This document shows, piece by piece, positions 1 to 8,471 of a stretch of 64,000 nucleotides of DNA. A program made the position numbers and the translations under genes. Under the pieces are notes generated by a model. It made no database searches, was not told the origin of the DNA, and saw only the letters and a program-made list of their open reading frames with translations. Source of the stretch: Stutzerimonas frequens (GTDB taxonomy: Bacteria > Pseudomonadota > Gammaproteobacteria > Pseudomonadales > Pseudomonadaceae); NCBI RefSeq assembly GCF_024448335.1, contig NZ_JAMOHM010000006.1, forward strand, positions 1 to 64,000. The letters are read 5' to 3'. The stretch's first letter is position 1. Each line of letters opens with the position of its first letter.

Positions 1-10
1 AATCAAGAAA

Positions 11-38
11 GGGCCTGCAGCGATGCAGGCCCTTTTTT
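11..38. terminator. Rho-independent terminator, probably bidirectional
   Basis: A perfect 9-bp stem (gggcctgca / tgcaggccc, 11-19 and 24-32) closes a GCGA tetraloop and is followed by six T on the + strand. On the - strand the hairpin is followed by TTTCTT. It lies just beyond the stop of the leftward DUF4124 gene, so it can end that gene as well as a rightward gene lying outside the window. Confidence 0.85.
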
Positions 39-51
39 ATTTCCGTGTCCC

Positions 52-528
52 CTATCGTCCGCCCGTTACGCAACCGTGCTCGTCGAAGCTGACTGTGCGC
101 AGCTGGCCGCCGCTGTCGCGGAAGCGCAGGCGTGTCTTGCCGTTGTTGCTGGTGACGCTTTCCGGACTGCCCAGCGCGCTTTCCACGTCACTACGCGTCA
201 TGCCTGCGCGGATCTGCTTGCTGATGATTGCGCTGCGCCGCTCGCTTCCTGTCACCCGGTTGCCGCAACCATCTTCCTTCTGCGCAACGATCTCCAATCC
301 TTCCGCCTCCCTACGAGTAGCGCGTTTCCTGGGAACTGCCATGGGCACGGCCTTGCCGGAGCTCGGTGTCGGGCTCACAGCCTTTTGCCGATGCTGACGC
401 TGGTCTTCTGGGCACCCCTGCTGACTGAAGGTCACGTGTCCGGACTGGTCGGTGCAGCGGTACACCATTGCCGAAAAAGCCGGATTTGCCAGCAGAAGCA
501 GGCCCGTACAAATAAACAGTGCTTTCAT
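52..528 (-). CDS. DUF4124-domain exported protein
   Basis: Predicted 158-residue protein. A signal peptide (about residues 1-20, ending AFSA) is followed by a short DUF4124-type motif beginning MVYRCTDQSG. The middle is basic and proline-rich, and the C-terminal part (about 105-158) resembles small outer-membrane-assembly-like folds with a GMTRSDVESALGSP segment. The start at 528 is preferred over longer frames because AAGGAGG sits at ideal distance and the signal peptide begins there. DUF4124 proteins are common in Pseudomonas and their function is not established; periplasmic location is inferred. The gene appears monocistronic, with a terminator directly downstream. Confidence 0.8.
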   Translation of the reverse strand: MKALFICTGLLLLANPAFSAMVYRCTDQSGHVTFSQQGCPEDQRQHRQKAVSPTPSSGKAVPMAVPRKRATRREAEGLEIVAQKEDGCGNRVTGSERRSAIISKQIRAGMTRSDVESALGSPESVTSNNGKTRLRFRDSGGQLRTVSFDEHGCVTGGR

Positions 529-868
529 TTCGTCCTCCTTGACTAAGCAACTGTACTGCAGGCTACTCAATAAAAAGCGCCCTTGGCATCTGTGTCTCCT
601 TGTCTCGTGAAGACGTCGACAGAACGTCGGCTTTGTCGAGTTAGGCGAGCCGTTCATGCGCGTCGCATGCGGATCGCCTGGAATGGCTGTAGTTGAGCGC
701 ATCGGCTGCGCCGTCGCGATGTTATGATTGCTGCATCTGCCCTCAGGGTTTGTGGAACAACCTTCCCGTATGGACTTACCCAGTAGTCGCTCACGTTTCC
801 CGATTGCCAATCAGCTATTGATTGAATGATTTCCCCTGGCGCGCTCTCGGCCGGGGGTGGAGTGCGCC
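529..868. other. Intergenic region between DUF4124 gene and mgtE
   Basis: A 340-base gap separates the divergent DUF4124 gene and mgtE. I see no convincing gene. The notable structure is an imperfect 15-bp hairpin at 644-678: ggcgagccg pairs with cggatcgcc with one mismatch, then a two-base bulge, then a perfect catgcg/cgcatg inner stem closing a 3-base loop. No T-tract follows. It may be a REP-like element or part of the mgtE leader. Confidence 0.5.
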
Positions 869-2311
869 ATGACAGAAGTAGAAGCAAAAAAGCCTCAAGA
901 AACCCTGCAGGATCGCCTGGCGCAGGTGGTCGAGCTGCTGCAGCGTCATCGGCTTGGTGAAGACGGTGGGGTTCGTCAGGATGGTCAGCCGGCAGTTCTG
1001 AGTGAGGATTATGACCAAGGGCTGATTCTTGCCGAGCTGCAGCGCAAGCTCGATGAGCTGCACCCTGCCGACGTCGCCCACATTCTCGAAGCCTTGCCGC
1101 TCGAAGAGCGACTGACTGTCTGGCAGCTGGTCAAGGCCGAGCGTGATGGCGACATTCTGCTCGAGGTTTCCGACGCGGTCCGTGAAACGCTGATCGCAGA
1201 CATGGACGACCACGAGTTGCTTGCTGCGGCCAAGGAAATGGACGCAGATGAGCTGGCGGATCTAGCGCCCGAACTGCCGCGCGATGTCGTTCATGAACTG
1301 ATGGAAAGCCTCGACGCGCAGCAGCGTGAGCGAGTGCGTTCGGCCCTGTCTTACGAGGAGGATCAGGTCGGTGCGTTGATGGACTTCGAGATGGTCACCA
1401 TTCGCGAAGACGTCAGTCTGGAGGTTGTGCTTCGCTACCTGCGTCGCCTGAAGGAACTCCCCGGTCATACCGACAAACTGTTCGTGGTCGACTACGACGG
1501 CGTGCTCAAGGGTGTTCTGCCGATCAAGCGCCTGCTGGTGAACGATCCAGACAAACAGGTCGCCGAAGTGATGGCAAGTGATCCGGTCACCTTTCATCCG
1601 GACGAGGACGCCTATGACGCGGCACAGGCATTCGAGCGCTATGACCTGGTCTCCACGCCGGTTGTCGATAAGGGCGGCAAGCTGATCGGCCGACTGACTA
1701 TCGACGAGATGGTCGACCTCATTCGTGAGGAGAGTGAAAGCGAAGTGCTCAACATGGCCGGTCTGCGCGAGGAGGAGGATATCTTCGCCTCGGTCTGGAA
1801 ATCGGTACGCAACCGGTGGGCCTGGCTGGCGGTGAACCTGGTAACGGCGTTCGTCGCCTCGCGAGTGATCGGCCTGTTTGACGGCTCCATCGAGAAGCTG
1901 GTTGCGCTGGCGGCGCTGATGCCAATTGTCGCAGGCATCGGCGGCAACTCCGGCAACCAGACGATCACCATGATCGTTCGCGCCATGGCGCTGGATCAGG
2001 TGGGTACCGGCAACACTGCGCGGCTGCTGCGCAAGGAAGTTGGAGTCGGGCTGGTCAACGGGCTTGTCTGGGGTGGCGTCATCGGTGCGGTGGCTTGGTG
2101 GCTATACGGTAGCTGGTCTCTGGGGGTCGTGATGACCGCCGCAATGACGCTGAATCTGCTGCTGGCCGCCTTGATGGGGGTGCTGATTCCGATGACTCTT
2201 GCGCGTCTCGGGCGTGATCCGGCAATGGGGGCAAGCGTGATGATCACAGCCATGACCGATAGTGGCGGGTTCTTCATTTTTCTCGGATTGGCGACGATTT
2301 TTCTGCTGTAG
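869..2311 (+). CDS. mgtE: Magnesium transporter MgtE
   Basis: Mg2+ channel or transporter of the inner membrane, 480 residues, normal for the family. Order: cytosolic N domain (about 20-150), tandem CBS domains (about 155-280), connecting helix, then five membrane helices (about 305-480). The conserved pore segment GGNSGNQT is present in the membrane part. The ATG at 869 is preferred to the in-frame GTG at 857 because a GGTGGAG element stands six bases upstream of it. In the family, the N and CBS domains sense cytosolic Mg2+ and close the pore. The gene stands alone; the next operon begins 140 bases downstream. Confidence 0.95.
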   Translation: MTEVEAKKPQETLQDRLAQVVELLQRHRLGEDGGVRQDGQPAVLSEDYDQGLILAELQRKLDELHPADVAHILEALPLEERLTVWQLVKAERDGDILLEVSDAVRETLIADMDDHELLAAAKEMDADELADLAPELPRDVVHELMESLDAQQRERVRSALSYEEDQVGALMDFEMVTIREDVSLEVVLRYLRRLKELPGHTDKLFVVDYDGVLKGVLPIKRLLVNDPDKQVAEVMASDPVTFHPDEDAYDAAQAFERYDLVSTPVVDKGGKLIGRLTIDEMVDLIREESESEVLNMAGLREEEDIFASVWKSVRNRWAWLAVNLVTAFVASRVIGLFDGSIEKLVALAALMPIVAGIGGNSGNQTITMIVRAMALDQVGTGNTARLLRKEVGVGLVNGLVWGGVIGAVAWWLYGSWSLGVVMTAAMTLNLLLAALMGVLIPMTLARLGRDPAMGASVMITAMTDSGGFFIFLGLATIFLL

Positions 2312-2373
2312 CGCGACTTTTCGCGTCTTGTAGGGGTTTGCCTTGTTTCTCTGTTTCGGGCTAAGGTTCGGCC

Positions 2374-2392
2374 GTTTCGCGTGTCGCGAAAC
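2374..2392. other. 8-bp hairpin between mgtE and oadG
   Basis: Perfect inverted repeat gtttcgcg/cgcgaaac around a 3-base loop. No T-run follows, so it is a weak terminator candidate for mgtE. It lies about 60 bases before the oadG start and could equally be in the oad leader or be an operator. Confidence 0.45.
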
Positions 2393-2451
2393 CTGTCCGA
2401 ACCAACGCAGCGAATAACAAGCAGCTCGAGCTGCTGACAAGGGAACTCCCG

Positions 2452-2688
2452 ATGACCCCCAGCCAACTTCTGCTCGAAGGCGTCGAACTCATGCTATTCG
2501 GCATCGGTTTCGTCTTTGCTTTCCTCGTTCTGTTGATCCTCTGCATTCGCCTGATGTCCTACCTCACCGGTCGCTTCGTAAGCGCCCCGGAGCCTCAGCT
2601 AGCGGCTGCGCCAGTCACCATCGCGGATGCGGATACGCTCGCGGCGATCAAGGCCGCCATTCATCAACACCGCGCGCGCCGCGGTTGA
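2452..2688 (+). CDS. oadG: Oxaloacetate decarboxylase gamma subunit (OadG family)
   Basis: Small membrane protein of 78 residues with one hydrophobic helix (about 10-36) and a short hydrophilic C-terminal tail. This is the expected size and topology for the gamma subunit that assembles the alpha and beta subunits of the Na+-translocating decarboxylase. Identification rests on topology, the beginning of the sequence ([20 protein letters not shown]) and its place as first gene before oadA and oadB; small OadG proteins are poorly conserved. It starts 140 bases after mgtE and 22 bases separate it from oadA. Confidence 0.85.
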   Translation: MTPSQLLLEGVELMLFGIGFVFAFLVLLILCIRLMSYLTGRFVSAPEPQLAAAPVTIADADTLAAIKAAIHQHRARRG

Positions 2689-2710
2689 CTCTGGAAAGGG
2701 AGTTCCTTCC

Positions 2711-4498
2711 ATGACCATTGCTAAACAGCCACTCGGCATCACCGACGTGGTGCTGCGTGATGCGCACCAGTCCATTCTCGCCACGCGCGTCCGCCTGGAA
2801 GACATGCTGCCGATCGCAGCCAAGCTCGACCAGGTCGGGTTCTGGTCGGTTGAGAGCTGGGGAGGCGCTACGTTCGACGCCTGTATTCGCTACCTGGGCG
2901 AAGACCCCTGGGAGCGTATTCGTGAGCTGAAGAAGGCGATGCCCAATACGCGTCAGCAGATGCTGCTGCGCGGGCAAAACCTGTTGGGCTATCGTCACTA
3001 TGCCGACGATGTAGTGGAAAAGTTCGTCGAGCGCGCAGCGGTCAACGGCGTGGACGTGTTCCGTGTATTCGATGCGATGAATGATCCGCGTAATCTGGAA
3101 ACGGCTCTGCGCGCGGTGAAGCAGCAAGGCAAGCATGCTCAGGGCACAATTTCCTATACCACCAGCCCGGTGCATACGCTGGACATGTGGGTCGATCTGG
3201 CTAAGCAGATCGAGGACATGGGTGCCGACTCTGTAGCAATCAAGGACATGGCCGGCATCCTGACGCCCTATATGGCGTTCGAGCTGGTCTCGCGCCTTAA
3301 GGCCAGCCTGGCAATCCCCGTCCATATGCAGTGCCATGCCACTGCCGGCCTGTCGTCCGTCGCCATTCTCAAAGCCGTGGAGGCAGGTATCGACAATGTC
3401 GACACCGCAATCTCCTCCCTGTCGATGACCTATGGCCACTCCCCGACGGAGTCGGTGGTCGCCATGTTCCAGGGCACCGAGCGTGATACCGGGCTCGACC
3501 TGGAACTGCTGGAGGAAATTGCCGCTTACTTCCGTGAGGTGCGCAAGAAGTATGCGAAGTTCGAGGGTAACCTCAAGGGCGTCGACTCGCGCATCCTGGT
3601 CGCTCAGGTGCCGGGCGGGATGCTCACCAACATGGAAAGCCAGCTCAAGGAGCAGGGCGCTCAGGACAAGTTCGACCAAGTGCTGGCCGAGATTCCGCGT
3701 GTGCGCGAAGACCTTGGCTTCATTCCGCTGGTGACGCCAACTTCGCAGATCGTTGGCACCCAGGCGGTGATCAATGTACTGACCGGTGAGCGCTACAAGT
3801 CGATCACCAAGGAAACCGCCGGTGTGCTAAAGGGCGAGTACGGTGCGGCGCCGGCGCCATTCAACGCCGAGTTGCAGGCGCGTGTGCTTGACGGTGCCGA
3901 GGTCATAACCTGCCGTCCTGCAGATCTACTGCAGCCGGAGATGGAGCGGCTGGCAGCCGAACTCGAGGGGCTGGCTCGCGAGAAGAACATCAAGCTGGCT
4001 GAGGATGCCATCGACGACGTCCTGACCTACGCATTATTTCCACAGATTGGCCTGAAGTTCCTCGAGAATCGCGGCAACCCCGCGGCGTTCGAGCCGGCAC
4101 CCACCGGCAGCGAACCGCCGGTGCGCGAGCCGGGCAAGCCGGAGGTTTACACCGTCGAGGTCAACGGCAAGTCGTTCGTTGTGCAGGTCAACGACGGTGG
4201 TGACATCGAAGGCATCAAGCCGCTCGGTGCTGATCCTGCTACCGGCGCTGCCAGTGCCAACTCGACCGCGGCCGTTCCGGCTGGTGGAGAGCCGCAGCCG
4301 GCACCGCTGGCCGGTAACATATTCAAGGTGCTGGTGCAGCCTGGGCAGCTCGTCCAGGAGGGTGACCTGGTGGTGATTCTCGAAGCCATGAAAATGGAAA
4401 CCGAGATCCGAGCGTTCAAGGCCGGCACTGTTGCTTCGGTCAACGTCAAGGTTGGCGACGCGGTTTCGGTCGGCGACAGCTTGCTGAGCATCGCTTAA
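2711..4498 (+). CDS. oadA: Oxaloacetate decarboxylase alpha subunit, biotin-carrying
   Basis: Cytosolic carboxyltransferase subunit, 595 residues. It transfers CO2 from oxaloacetate to its own biotin, which OadB then decarboxylates. Order: carboxyltransferase TIM barrel (about 8-270) with the RDAHQS start motif and the metal-binding HMQCHATAG segment; conserved carboxylase domain (about 290-460); Pro/Ala-rich linker; biotinyl domain (about 525-595) with EAMKMET, biotinylated Lys at about 561. The ATG at 2711 follows a GGAAAGGGAG element. The protein resembles Pseudomonas pyruvate carboxylase subunit B, but the flanking oadG and oadB favour the decarboxylase assignment. Confidence 0.93.
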   Translation: MTIAKQPLGITDVVLRDAHQSILATRVRLEDMLPIAAKLDQVGFWSVESWGGATFDACIRYLGEDPWERIRELKKAMPNTRQQMLLRGQNLLGYRHYADDVVEKFVERAAVNGVDVFRVFDAMNDPRNLETALRAVKQQGKHAQGTISYTTSPVHTLDMWVDLAKQIEDMGADSVAIKDMAGILTPYMAFELVSRLKASLAIPVHMQCHATAGLSSVAILKAVEAGIDNVDTAISSLSMTYGHSPTESVVAMFQGTERDTGLDLELLEEIAAYFREVRKKYAKFEGNLKGVDSRILVAQVPGGMLTNMESQLKEQGAQDKFDQVLAEIPRVREDLGFIPLVTPTSQIVGTQAVINVLTGERYKSITKETAGVLKGEYGAAPAPFNAELQARVLDGAEVITCRPADLLQPEMERLAAELEGLAREKNIKLAEDAIDDVLTYALFPQIGLKFLENRGNPAAFEPAPTGSEPPVREPGKPEVYTVEVNGKSFVVQVNDGGDIEGIKPLGADPATGAASANSTAAVPAGGEPQPAPLAGNIFKVLVQPGQLVQEGDLVVILEAMKMETEIRAFKAGTVASVNVKVGDAVSVGDSLLSIA

Positions 4499-4508
4499 GG
4501 GGAGTTGC

Positions 4509-5645
4509 ATGGATAAGTTGCTCAAGCTGTGGCAAGGGACCGGTCTCTATCACCTGGAGCCCGGGCAGGCATTGATGATTCTCGTCTGTCTGGGGCTGAT
4601 CTACCTGGCCATCCGCAAAGGCTTCGAACCGCTGCTGCTGATTCCGATCGGTTTCGGCGGCATCCTGGCGAACATTCCGGTGGCCAACATGGGGGAGGGT
4701 GCCGGCATCCTTCACCTGTTCTATGAAGTCGGCCTGCCGACCAGCGTGTTCCCGCTGCTGATCTTCATGGGTGTCGGAGCGATGACCGATTTCGGTCCGA
4801 TGCTCGCCAACCCGAAGACGCTGTTGCTTGGGGCTGCGGCGCAGTTCGGCATCTTCGCTACGCTGCTCGGTGCGTTGGCGCTTACCGCCGCCGGTATTCC
4901 GGGTATGGAGTTCACCTTGCGTGAGGCCGCTTCCATCGCGATCATCGGCGGCGCAGATGGCCCCACCTCGATTTTCGTGACGTCCAAATTAGCGCCTGAG
5001 TTACTCGGCCCTATTGCCGTCGCGGCTTACTCCTACATGGCGCTGGTACCGCTGATACAGCCGCCGATCATGCGCGCCATGACGACGAAGGAAGAGCGCG
5101 CCATTGTCATGACGCAGCTACGACATGTGAGTCAGGTCGAGAAGATCGTCTTTCCGCTGGTTCTGTGTTTGCTGGTGGGCCTCTTGCTGCCTGATGCAGC
5201 GCCGTTGGTCGGCATGTTTGCATTCGGCAATCTGCTGCGTGAGTGCGGTGTCGTTGACCGTCTGGCTGACACGTCGCGCAATGCTCTGATCAACATCGTC
5301 ACCATCGCGCTGGGTCTTACCGTGGGTTCCAAGCTGTCCTCGGAGGCGTTCTTGCAGCTGAAAACGCTCGGTATATTGGTGCTGGGAATGGTGGCCTTCT
5401 GCGGCGGCACTGCCGCAGGGATCTTCATGGCAAAAGTGATGAACCGTTTCAGTGAGAACAAGATCAATCCCCTGATTGGTTCGGCAGGCGTATCCGCGGT
5501 TCCGATGGCTGCACGTGTATCCAACAAGGTGGGGCTGGAAGCTAATCCACAGAACTTCCTGCTGATGCACGCCATGGGCCCGAACGTGGCTGGGGTTATC
5601 GGCTCAGCCGTGGCTGCCGGCGTTTTGCTCAACTTTGTTGGCTAG
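4509..5645 (+). CDS. oadB: Na+-translocating oxaloacetate decarboxylase beta subunit
   Basis: Integral membrane subunit of 378 residues that decarboxylates carboxybiotin and exports Na+. It has about nine hydrophobic segments and the family signature [11 protein letters not shown] around residues 150-160, which contains the key Asp of the Na+ channel. The length is normal for the short OadB type. It starts 10 bases after oadA behind AAGGGGAG, so it is co-transcribed. No obvious T-rich terminator follows; the next structure is the inverted repeat at 5660-5735. Confidence 0.95.
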   Translation: MDKLLKLWQGTGLYHLEPGQALMILVCLGLIYLAIRKGFEPLLLIPIGFGGILANIPVANMGEGAGILHLFYEVGLPTSVFPLLIFMGVGAMTDFGPMLANPKTLLLGAAAQFGIFATLLGALALTAAGIPGMEFTLREAASIAIIGGADGPTSIFVTSKLAPELLGPIAVAAYSYMALVPLIQPPIMRAMTTKEERAIVMTQLRHVSQVEKIVFPLVLCLLVGLLLPDAAPLVGMFAFGNLLRECGVVDRLADTSRNALINIVTIALGLTVGSKLSSEAFLQLKTLGILVLGMVAFCGGTAAGIFMAKVMNRFSENKINPLIGSAGVSAVPMAARVSNKVGLEANPQNFLLMHAMGPNVAGVIGSAVAAGVLLNFVG

Positions 5646-5659
5646 CTGACCCCTAGGTA

Positions 5660-5735
5660 GGTTGTTCATCCGCGGTGGCTGTGGAGGCTTGGTAGCGCGG
5701 TCTCCGCAAGTCTTCTAGGCGGCGGATGAACAACC
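5660..5735. repeat. 76-bp element bounded by perfect 14-bp inverted repeats
   Basis: The arms ggttgttcatccgc (5660-5673) and gcggatgaacaacc (5722-5735) are exact reverse complements. Inside is a second partial stem (gaggcttg/caagtcttc with a bulge) and a small gcgg-tct-ccgc hairpin. GTA occurs immediately on both sides (5657-5659 and 5736-5738), which could be a 3-bp target duplication or chance. There is no T-tract. It could be a MITE-like remnant, a REP-type repeat, or a structured 3' end of the oad mRNA. Confidence 0.7.
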
Positions 5736-6227
5736 GTAAATCCGACCGCTGCTCCTGGCAGCGGATTCTTTGCGGTGCCTTGGGGGGCGAACAAGTCTCG
5801 GGCTCAAGAGCGACCGTCAGCAGAGCTCTGCCGGGAAGACCTTTCGCCGTCTTCTTCGCCGCTTGGGTTTTTCCGTCTCCGGGAGGGCCCTGTCTCTCGC
5901 GCACCAATGACTTGGCCGAACACTTCATCCTGGCGCTGCCTGCGCAGAAGGGCTTGCCTAGCTGCGCTCGGTAGTTCGGATCATCATGCTACGTACCAGC
6001 TTGGCTGTGTCCTACGATTGCCGTCGGCTATAAGTCAGTCTCGGGCGTAGTGACCTTTTGCCGAGGATCAAGCTTGAAAAATGGTGTGCTGGGCTGGCTG
6101 CTTCATGCATCAGCAGGGGGCGATGCATCGCAGTTGCTGGAGTAGTAGAGAAGAGTTCAGGGAGTGGTAGGCGTGGGGGCAGTGTGCGTCGTGTCTGGCG
6201 ACGTCATGGTGCGTCAGTGAATACCTA
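5736..6227. other. Long gene-poor intergenic stretch
   Basis: About 490 bases between the inverted-repeat element and the amrZ terminator. Open frames of up to about 90 codons exist on both strands but overlap each other, have no adequate ribosome-binding site and show no family I recognise. A tRNA, 6S RNA, tmRNA or RNase P RNA was looked for by eye and not found. It may hold a small RNA or a decayed gene. Confidence 0.5.
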
Positions 6228-6260
6228 GCATCAGGCAGGGCCTGAAGCCCTGCCTGATGC
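6228..6260 (-). terminator. Hairpin downstream of amrZ
   Basis: Perfect 13-bp stem (gcatcaggcaggg / ccctgcctgatgc) with a 7-base loop, four bases beyond the amrZ stop. The T-run is absent on both strands, so it may be a Rho-assisted terminator or an mRNA 3'-stabilising hairpin. Confidence 0.6.
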
Positions 6261-6263
6261 CCG

Positions 6264-6590
6264 TCAGACTTCTTCCTTGGCCAGCTCAGTGTCCTGAGCG
6301 ATCAACGCGATAAGGGCGTTTTGCTGGCGGTGAGCGAGCTGCCTGAATCGCTGTAGGAGCTCCCGCTCATGCAGCGATAGCTCTGGACTGTCCAGGCGCA
6401 TGCTGAGGTCTTCATCGAGCGCACCTTCCTGTAGCAGGCTCTGCTCTAGCCTCGCGATTATCTCGGAATTCATGCTGCGATGATGATTGCGCGCCACTTC
6501 AGCGATGCGTTCGCGCATACCGTCGGGAAGTCGTACGACGAATTTGTCAGCCGTGCGGCTGGAATAAACTGCCTGTTTCATAGGGCGCAT
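6264..6590 (-). CDS. amrZ: AmrZ, Arc/MetJ-type ribbon-helix-helix regulator
   Basis: 108-residue DNA-binding protein, the same length as P. aeruginosa AmrZ (alginate and motility regulator Z) and nearly identical over most of its length. Order: flexible N-terminus, ribbon-helix-helix domain (about 12-60; [18 protein letters not shown] is the beta strand and first helix), and a C-terminal tetramerisation tail. The family represses flagellar master genes, activates twitching and alginate genes, controls c-di-GMP enzymes and represses itself. The MRPMKQ start is chosen from the orthologue; there is no clear Shine-Dalgarno, and a perfect palindrome sits in its place. Confidence 0.95.
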   Translation of the reverse strand: MRPMKQAVYSSRTADKFVVRLPDGMRERIAEVARNHHRSMNSEIIARLEQSLLQEGALDEDLSMRLDSPELSLHERELLQRFRQLAHRQQNALIALIAQDTELAKEEV

Positions 6591-6593
6591 AAT

Positions 6594-6603
6594 TAACCGG
6601 TTA
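6594..6603. promoter_or_regulatory. Perfect 10-bp palindrome directly before amrZ
   Basis: taaccggtta is self-complementary and ends four bases before the amrZ start codon, where a ribosome-binding site would lie. AmrZ is known to repress itself in P. aeruginosa; use of this palindrome as the operator is inference. Confidence 0.4.
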
Positions 6604-6797
6604 GTCAGGTGGGCGTGCTGGCGTATTGCCGGGGTAGTCACCGGTCTGACAACCACCAGTACCTTGCTGTTCCGTCTGCCGGTAAAAATTATGGAGACGG
6701 CTTCATGGCGCCAATTGTACGACGAGCCGGGGATTAGTAAAGACCTTGTGCTGTCAAAGTGCCTTTACTGTGATGCAGTGCCTCATTGGTGCTGCGG

Positions 6798-6983
6798 TTA
6801 GCGTAATACCGGGTCGAATTTGACTCTGCGGCCGATGATCGCGGTGATGAGAAAGAGCACACCGAAGACGCCTAGGCCGGCTTTCAGCGTCGTGCTCGAG
6901 ATAGCCGTGCTTTCTGGAAACAGGTATGCGCCGCAGGCACAGGCAATCGTTAGCACCAGGCAAGTCAGTGCGGATTTAGACAT
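6798..6983 (-). CDS. Small membrane protein, unknown function
   Basis: 61 residues with two predicted membrane helices (about 3-22 and 33-50) and a basic C-terminus (GRRVKFDPVLR). The ATG at 6983 is preceded by GAAGGGGG. I do not recognise a family. It lies downstream of another small exported or membrane protein on the same strand (start 7246), with about 50 bases between them, so the two may share a transcript. Confidence 0.6.
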   Translation of the reverse strand: MSKSALTCLVLTIACACGAYLFPESTAISSTTLKAGLGVFGVLFLITAIIGRRVKFDPVLR

Positions 6984-7033
6984 GAAAGTCCCCCTTCTCT
7001 TTTTTGCGGAACCTAGCTGGCTTTTACCAATCA

Positions 7034-7246
7034 CTAGAAGACCCAGCGTTGCGGTTGCGCAGGGATGGCTGTTTCCGTGGCGCTGAGCGTCGTTGCCTGT
7101 GCGCTGGGGATGGTGCCGGAGTACTGCAGAGACAGCCGAGATGTCGGCTCGTAGGTCACCTGTGGAAGCTCGGCTGGTGGGAGTTGCAAGGCGGTCAGAG
7201 CTGCGAATGCGAATCCTGCACCAAGAAGAAAGGCCGGCTTGATCAT
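7034..7246 (-). CDS. Small exported protein, unknown function
   Basis: 70 residues. A basic start (MIK) and a hydrophobic segment (about 4-24) are followed by a Pro/Thr/Ser-rich polar tail, consistent with a secreted or membrane-anchored peptide. The ATG at 7246 is preferred over the upstream in-frame ATG because AAGGA lies nine bases before it. No family recognised. It precedes the 61-residue membrane protein on the same strand. Confidence 0.55.
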   Translation of the reverse strand: MIKPAFLLGAGFAFAALTALQLPPAELPQVTYEPTSRLSLQYSGTIPSAQATTLSATETAIPAQPQRWVF

Positions 7247-7473
7247 GAGCGTTATCCTTCGCGTCACGTTGAGTGTGCCTTACTCTTTGCAGCTGTCATG
7301 CCAAAGTTTAATGACAAAAAAGTATTTAAAAATCAATAAGTTAAGTGTGTTGCTATGCTGGTCTGGATTGCGCTTTGCACGGGGCGCAGTTGAGGTCCAT
7401 GCAAAATGCAATGCACGGTTCCCTGGAGCTGGTGCCGATGGTTTGTCGAGTATGGGCACGCACTGCGTGGGGC

Positions 7474-7502
7474 ATGACAAAAGGCCCTGGTGTCGCTAAG
7501 AT
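7474..7502 (+). promoter_or_regulatory. Sigma-70 promoter for tRNA-Arg
   Basis: ATGACA (7474-7479), 17-base spacer, TAAGAT (7497-7502). The predicted transcription start is about ten bases before the mature tRNA 5' end. Confidence 0.6.
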
Positions 7503-7519
7503 GCCGCCCGCGTGATCCG

Positions 7520-7596
7520 GTCCCAGTAGCTCAATTGGATAGAGCATCCCCCTCCTAAGGGGAAGGTTGTGAGTTCGAACCTCGCCTGGGACGCCA
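7520..7596 (+). tRNA. tRNA-Arg (anticodon CCU)
   Basis: 77 bases including an encoded 3' CCA. The acceptor stem GTCCCAG/CTGGGAC pairs perfectly; the anticodon stem TCCCC/GGGGA closes the loop CTCCTAA with anticodon CCT at 7554-7556; the T loop TTCGAAC is canonical. It reads AGG codons. tRNA-Arg genes are common integration targets, but no integrase gene or attachment repeat is seen here. Confidence 0.97.
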
Positions 7597-7657
7597 TAGC
7601 GCCCTGTTCGCCGGTAGGGTGTGAGGGCAGCGAGCTCCTGCCATATGAAGGGCGGCG

Positions 7658-8404
7658 TTAGCCGAATGGGGTAGCGGCGTTATCGCGGCGAGCGTCGCGC
7701 TGCAGTTGGTAGACGAGACGTTCTATCTGGCGCTGTGTCTGCCCGCTGAGGCGATGAAAGCGAAAGCCGCACAACGATATGTCCCGCTTCTCATCGATTA
7801 CGAGATGGCGAAGCTCGACATCGCTCTGGATCTGTCCGATGGGCAGCTTGGCTGCCAGTTCGTATACCTGGCCAGTCTGTAGGTTGCCCTGGTGGTTGCC
7901 CTTGATGCTGAGCTTGCACCCTGTGGCTGAAATATCGAGTAGTTGCCCTTCCAGCGCCGTGCGCACCGAAGCGCCGCCAAGCTGCGCGGCCACCGCGGTT
8001 TCGTTGAGCTGTGCGCGATATGCATTGCGCCGCTGGTGGTAGGTCAGTTCTGCCGGGGTTGGGATCCAGTAGCAGCGAGCACCGTCAATTTCGCCTAGAT
8101 GAACCTCTCGGTCGCTCGTCCAAGAGATTCTGGCGCCTTCGTAGAAGCCTTCGATGTTGATCGGCTCGCCCTGAAGCAGTAGGCGCTCGCCGTCATTGGG
8201 GATCAGCTCATCCAGTGCGATCCATCCGGTTTCCCGGTTCATCTGCACCAGAAAGCTCTGATAGCGCTGATTGCGCTCATGGAACCTAAGGGTCAGCGCG
8301 ATGTTGTTATCGAGAAGCGGACGCAGGTTGGCATAAATCTCCAGCGGCGCGGTCAGCAGCTTGGGAGGTTGTGGACCGTCTTCGTCCAGAAATAGGCTAG
8401 ACAC
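7658..8404 (-). CDS. flgZ: Flagellar brake protein with YcgR-N and PilZ domains
   Basis: 248 residues. It binds c-di-GMP and slows flagellar rotation (YcgR in enterics, FlgZ in Pseudomonas). YcgR N-terminal domain about 20-125; PilZ domain about 128-240 with both c-di-GMP motifs, RNAYR (RxxxR) and DISATG ([D/N]xSxxG). The start is GTG at 8404 behind AGGA. It is the last gene of the leftward flgA-flgM-flgN-flgZ series, the same order as in P. aeruginosa. It begins 67 bases after flgN ends, so it is probably transcribed with flgMN. Confidence 0.93.
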   Translation of the reverse strand: MSSLFLDEDGPQPPKLLTAPLEIYANLRPLLDNNIALTLRFHERNQRYQSFLVQMNRETGWIALDELIPNDGERLLLQGEPINIEGFYEGARISWTSDREVHLGEIDGARCYWIPTPAELTYHQRRNAYRAQLNETAVAAQLGGASVRTALEGQLLDISATGCKLSIKGNHQGNLQTGQVYELAAKLPIGQIQSDVELRHLVIDEKRDISLCGFRFHRLSGQTQRQIERLVYQLQRDARRDNAATPFG

Positions 8405-8471
8405 GGTCCTGTGCTCTCCGGTGCGTTGTGCTCACCATCGTGTTGCGTCCTTACTTGTTGCTCTTGTTCGT

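Noticed and set aside
5653..5974. Open frames of about 80-90 codons on both strands after oadB
   Set aside because: They overlap each other and the inverted repeat, have no ribosome-binding site and no recognised family.
7520..7596. tRNA-Arg as an integration site of a genomic island
   Set aside because: No integrase, no second copy of the tRNA 3' end and no compositional shift beside it within the window.
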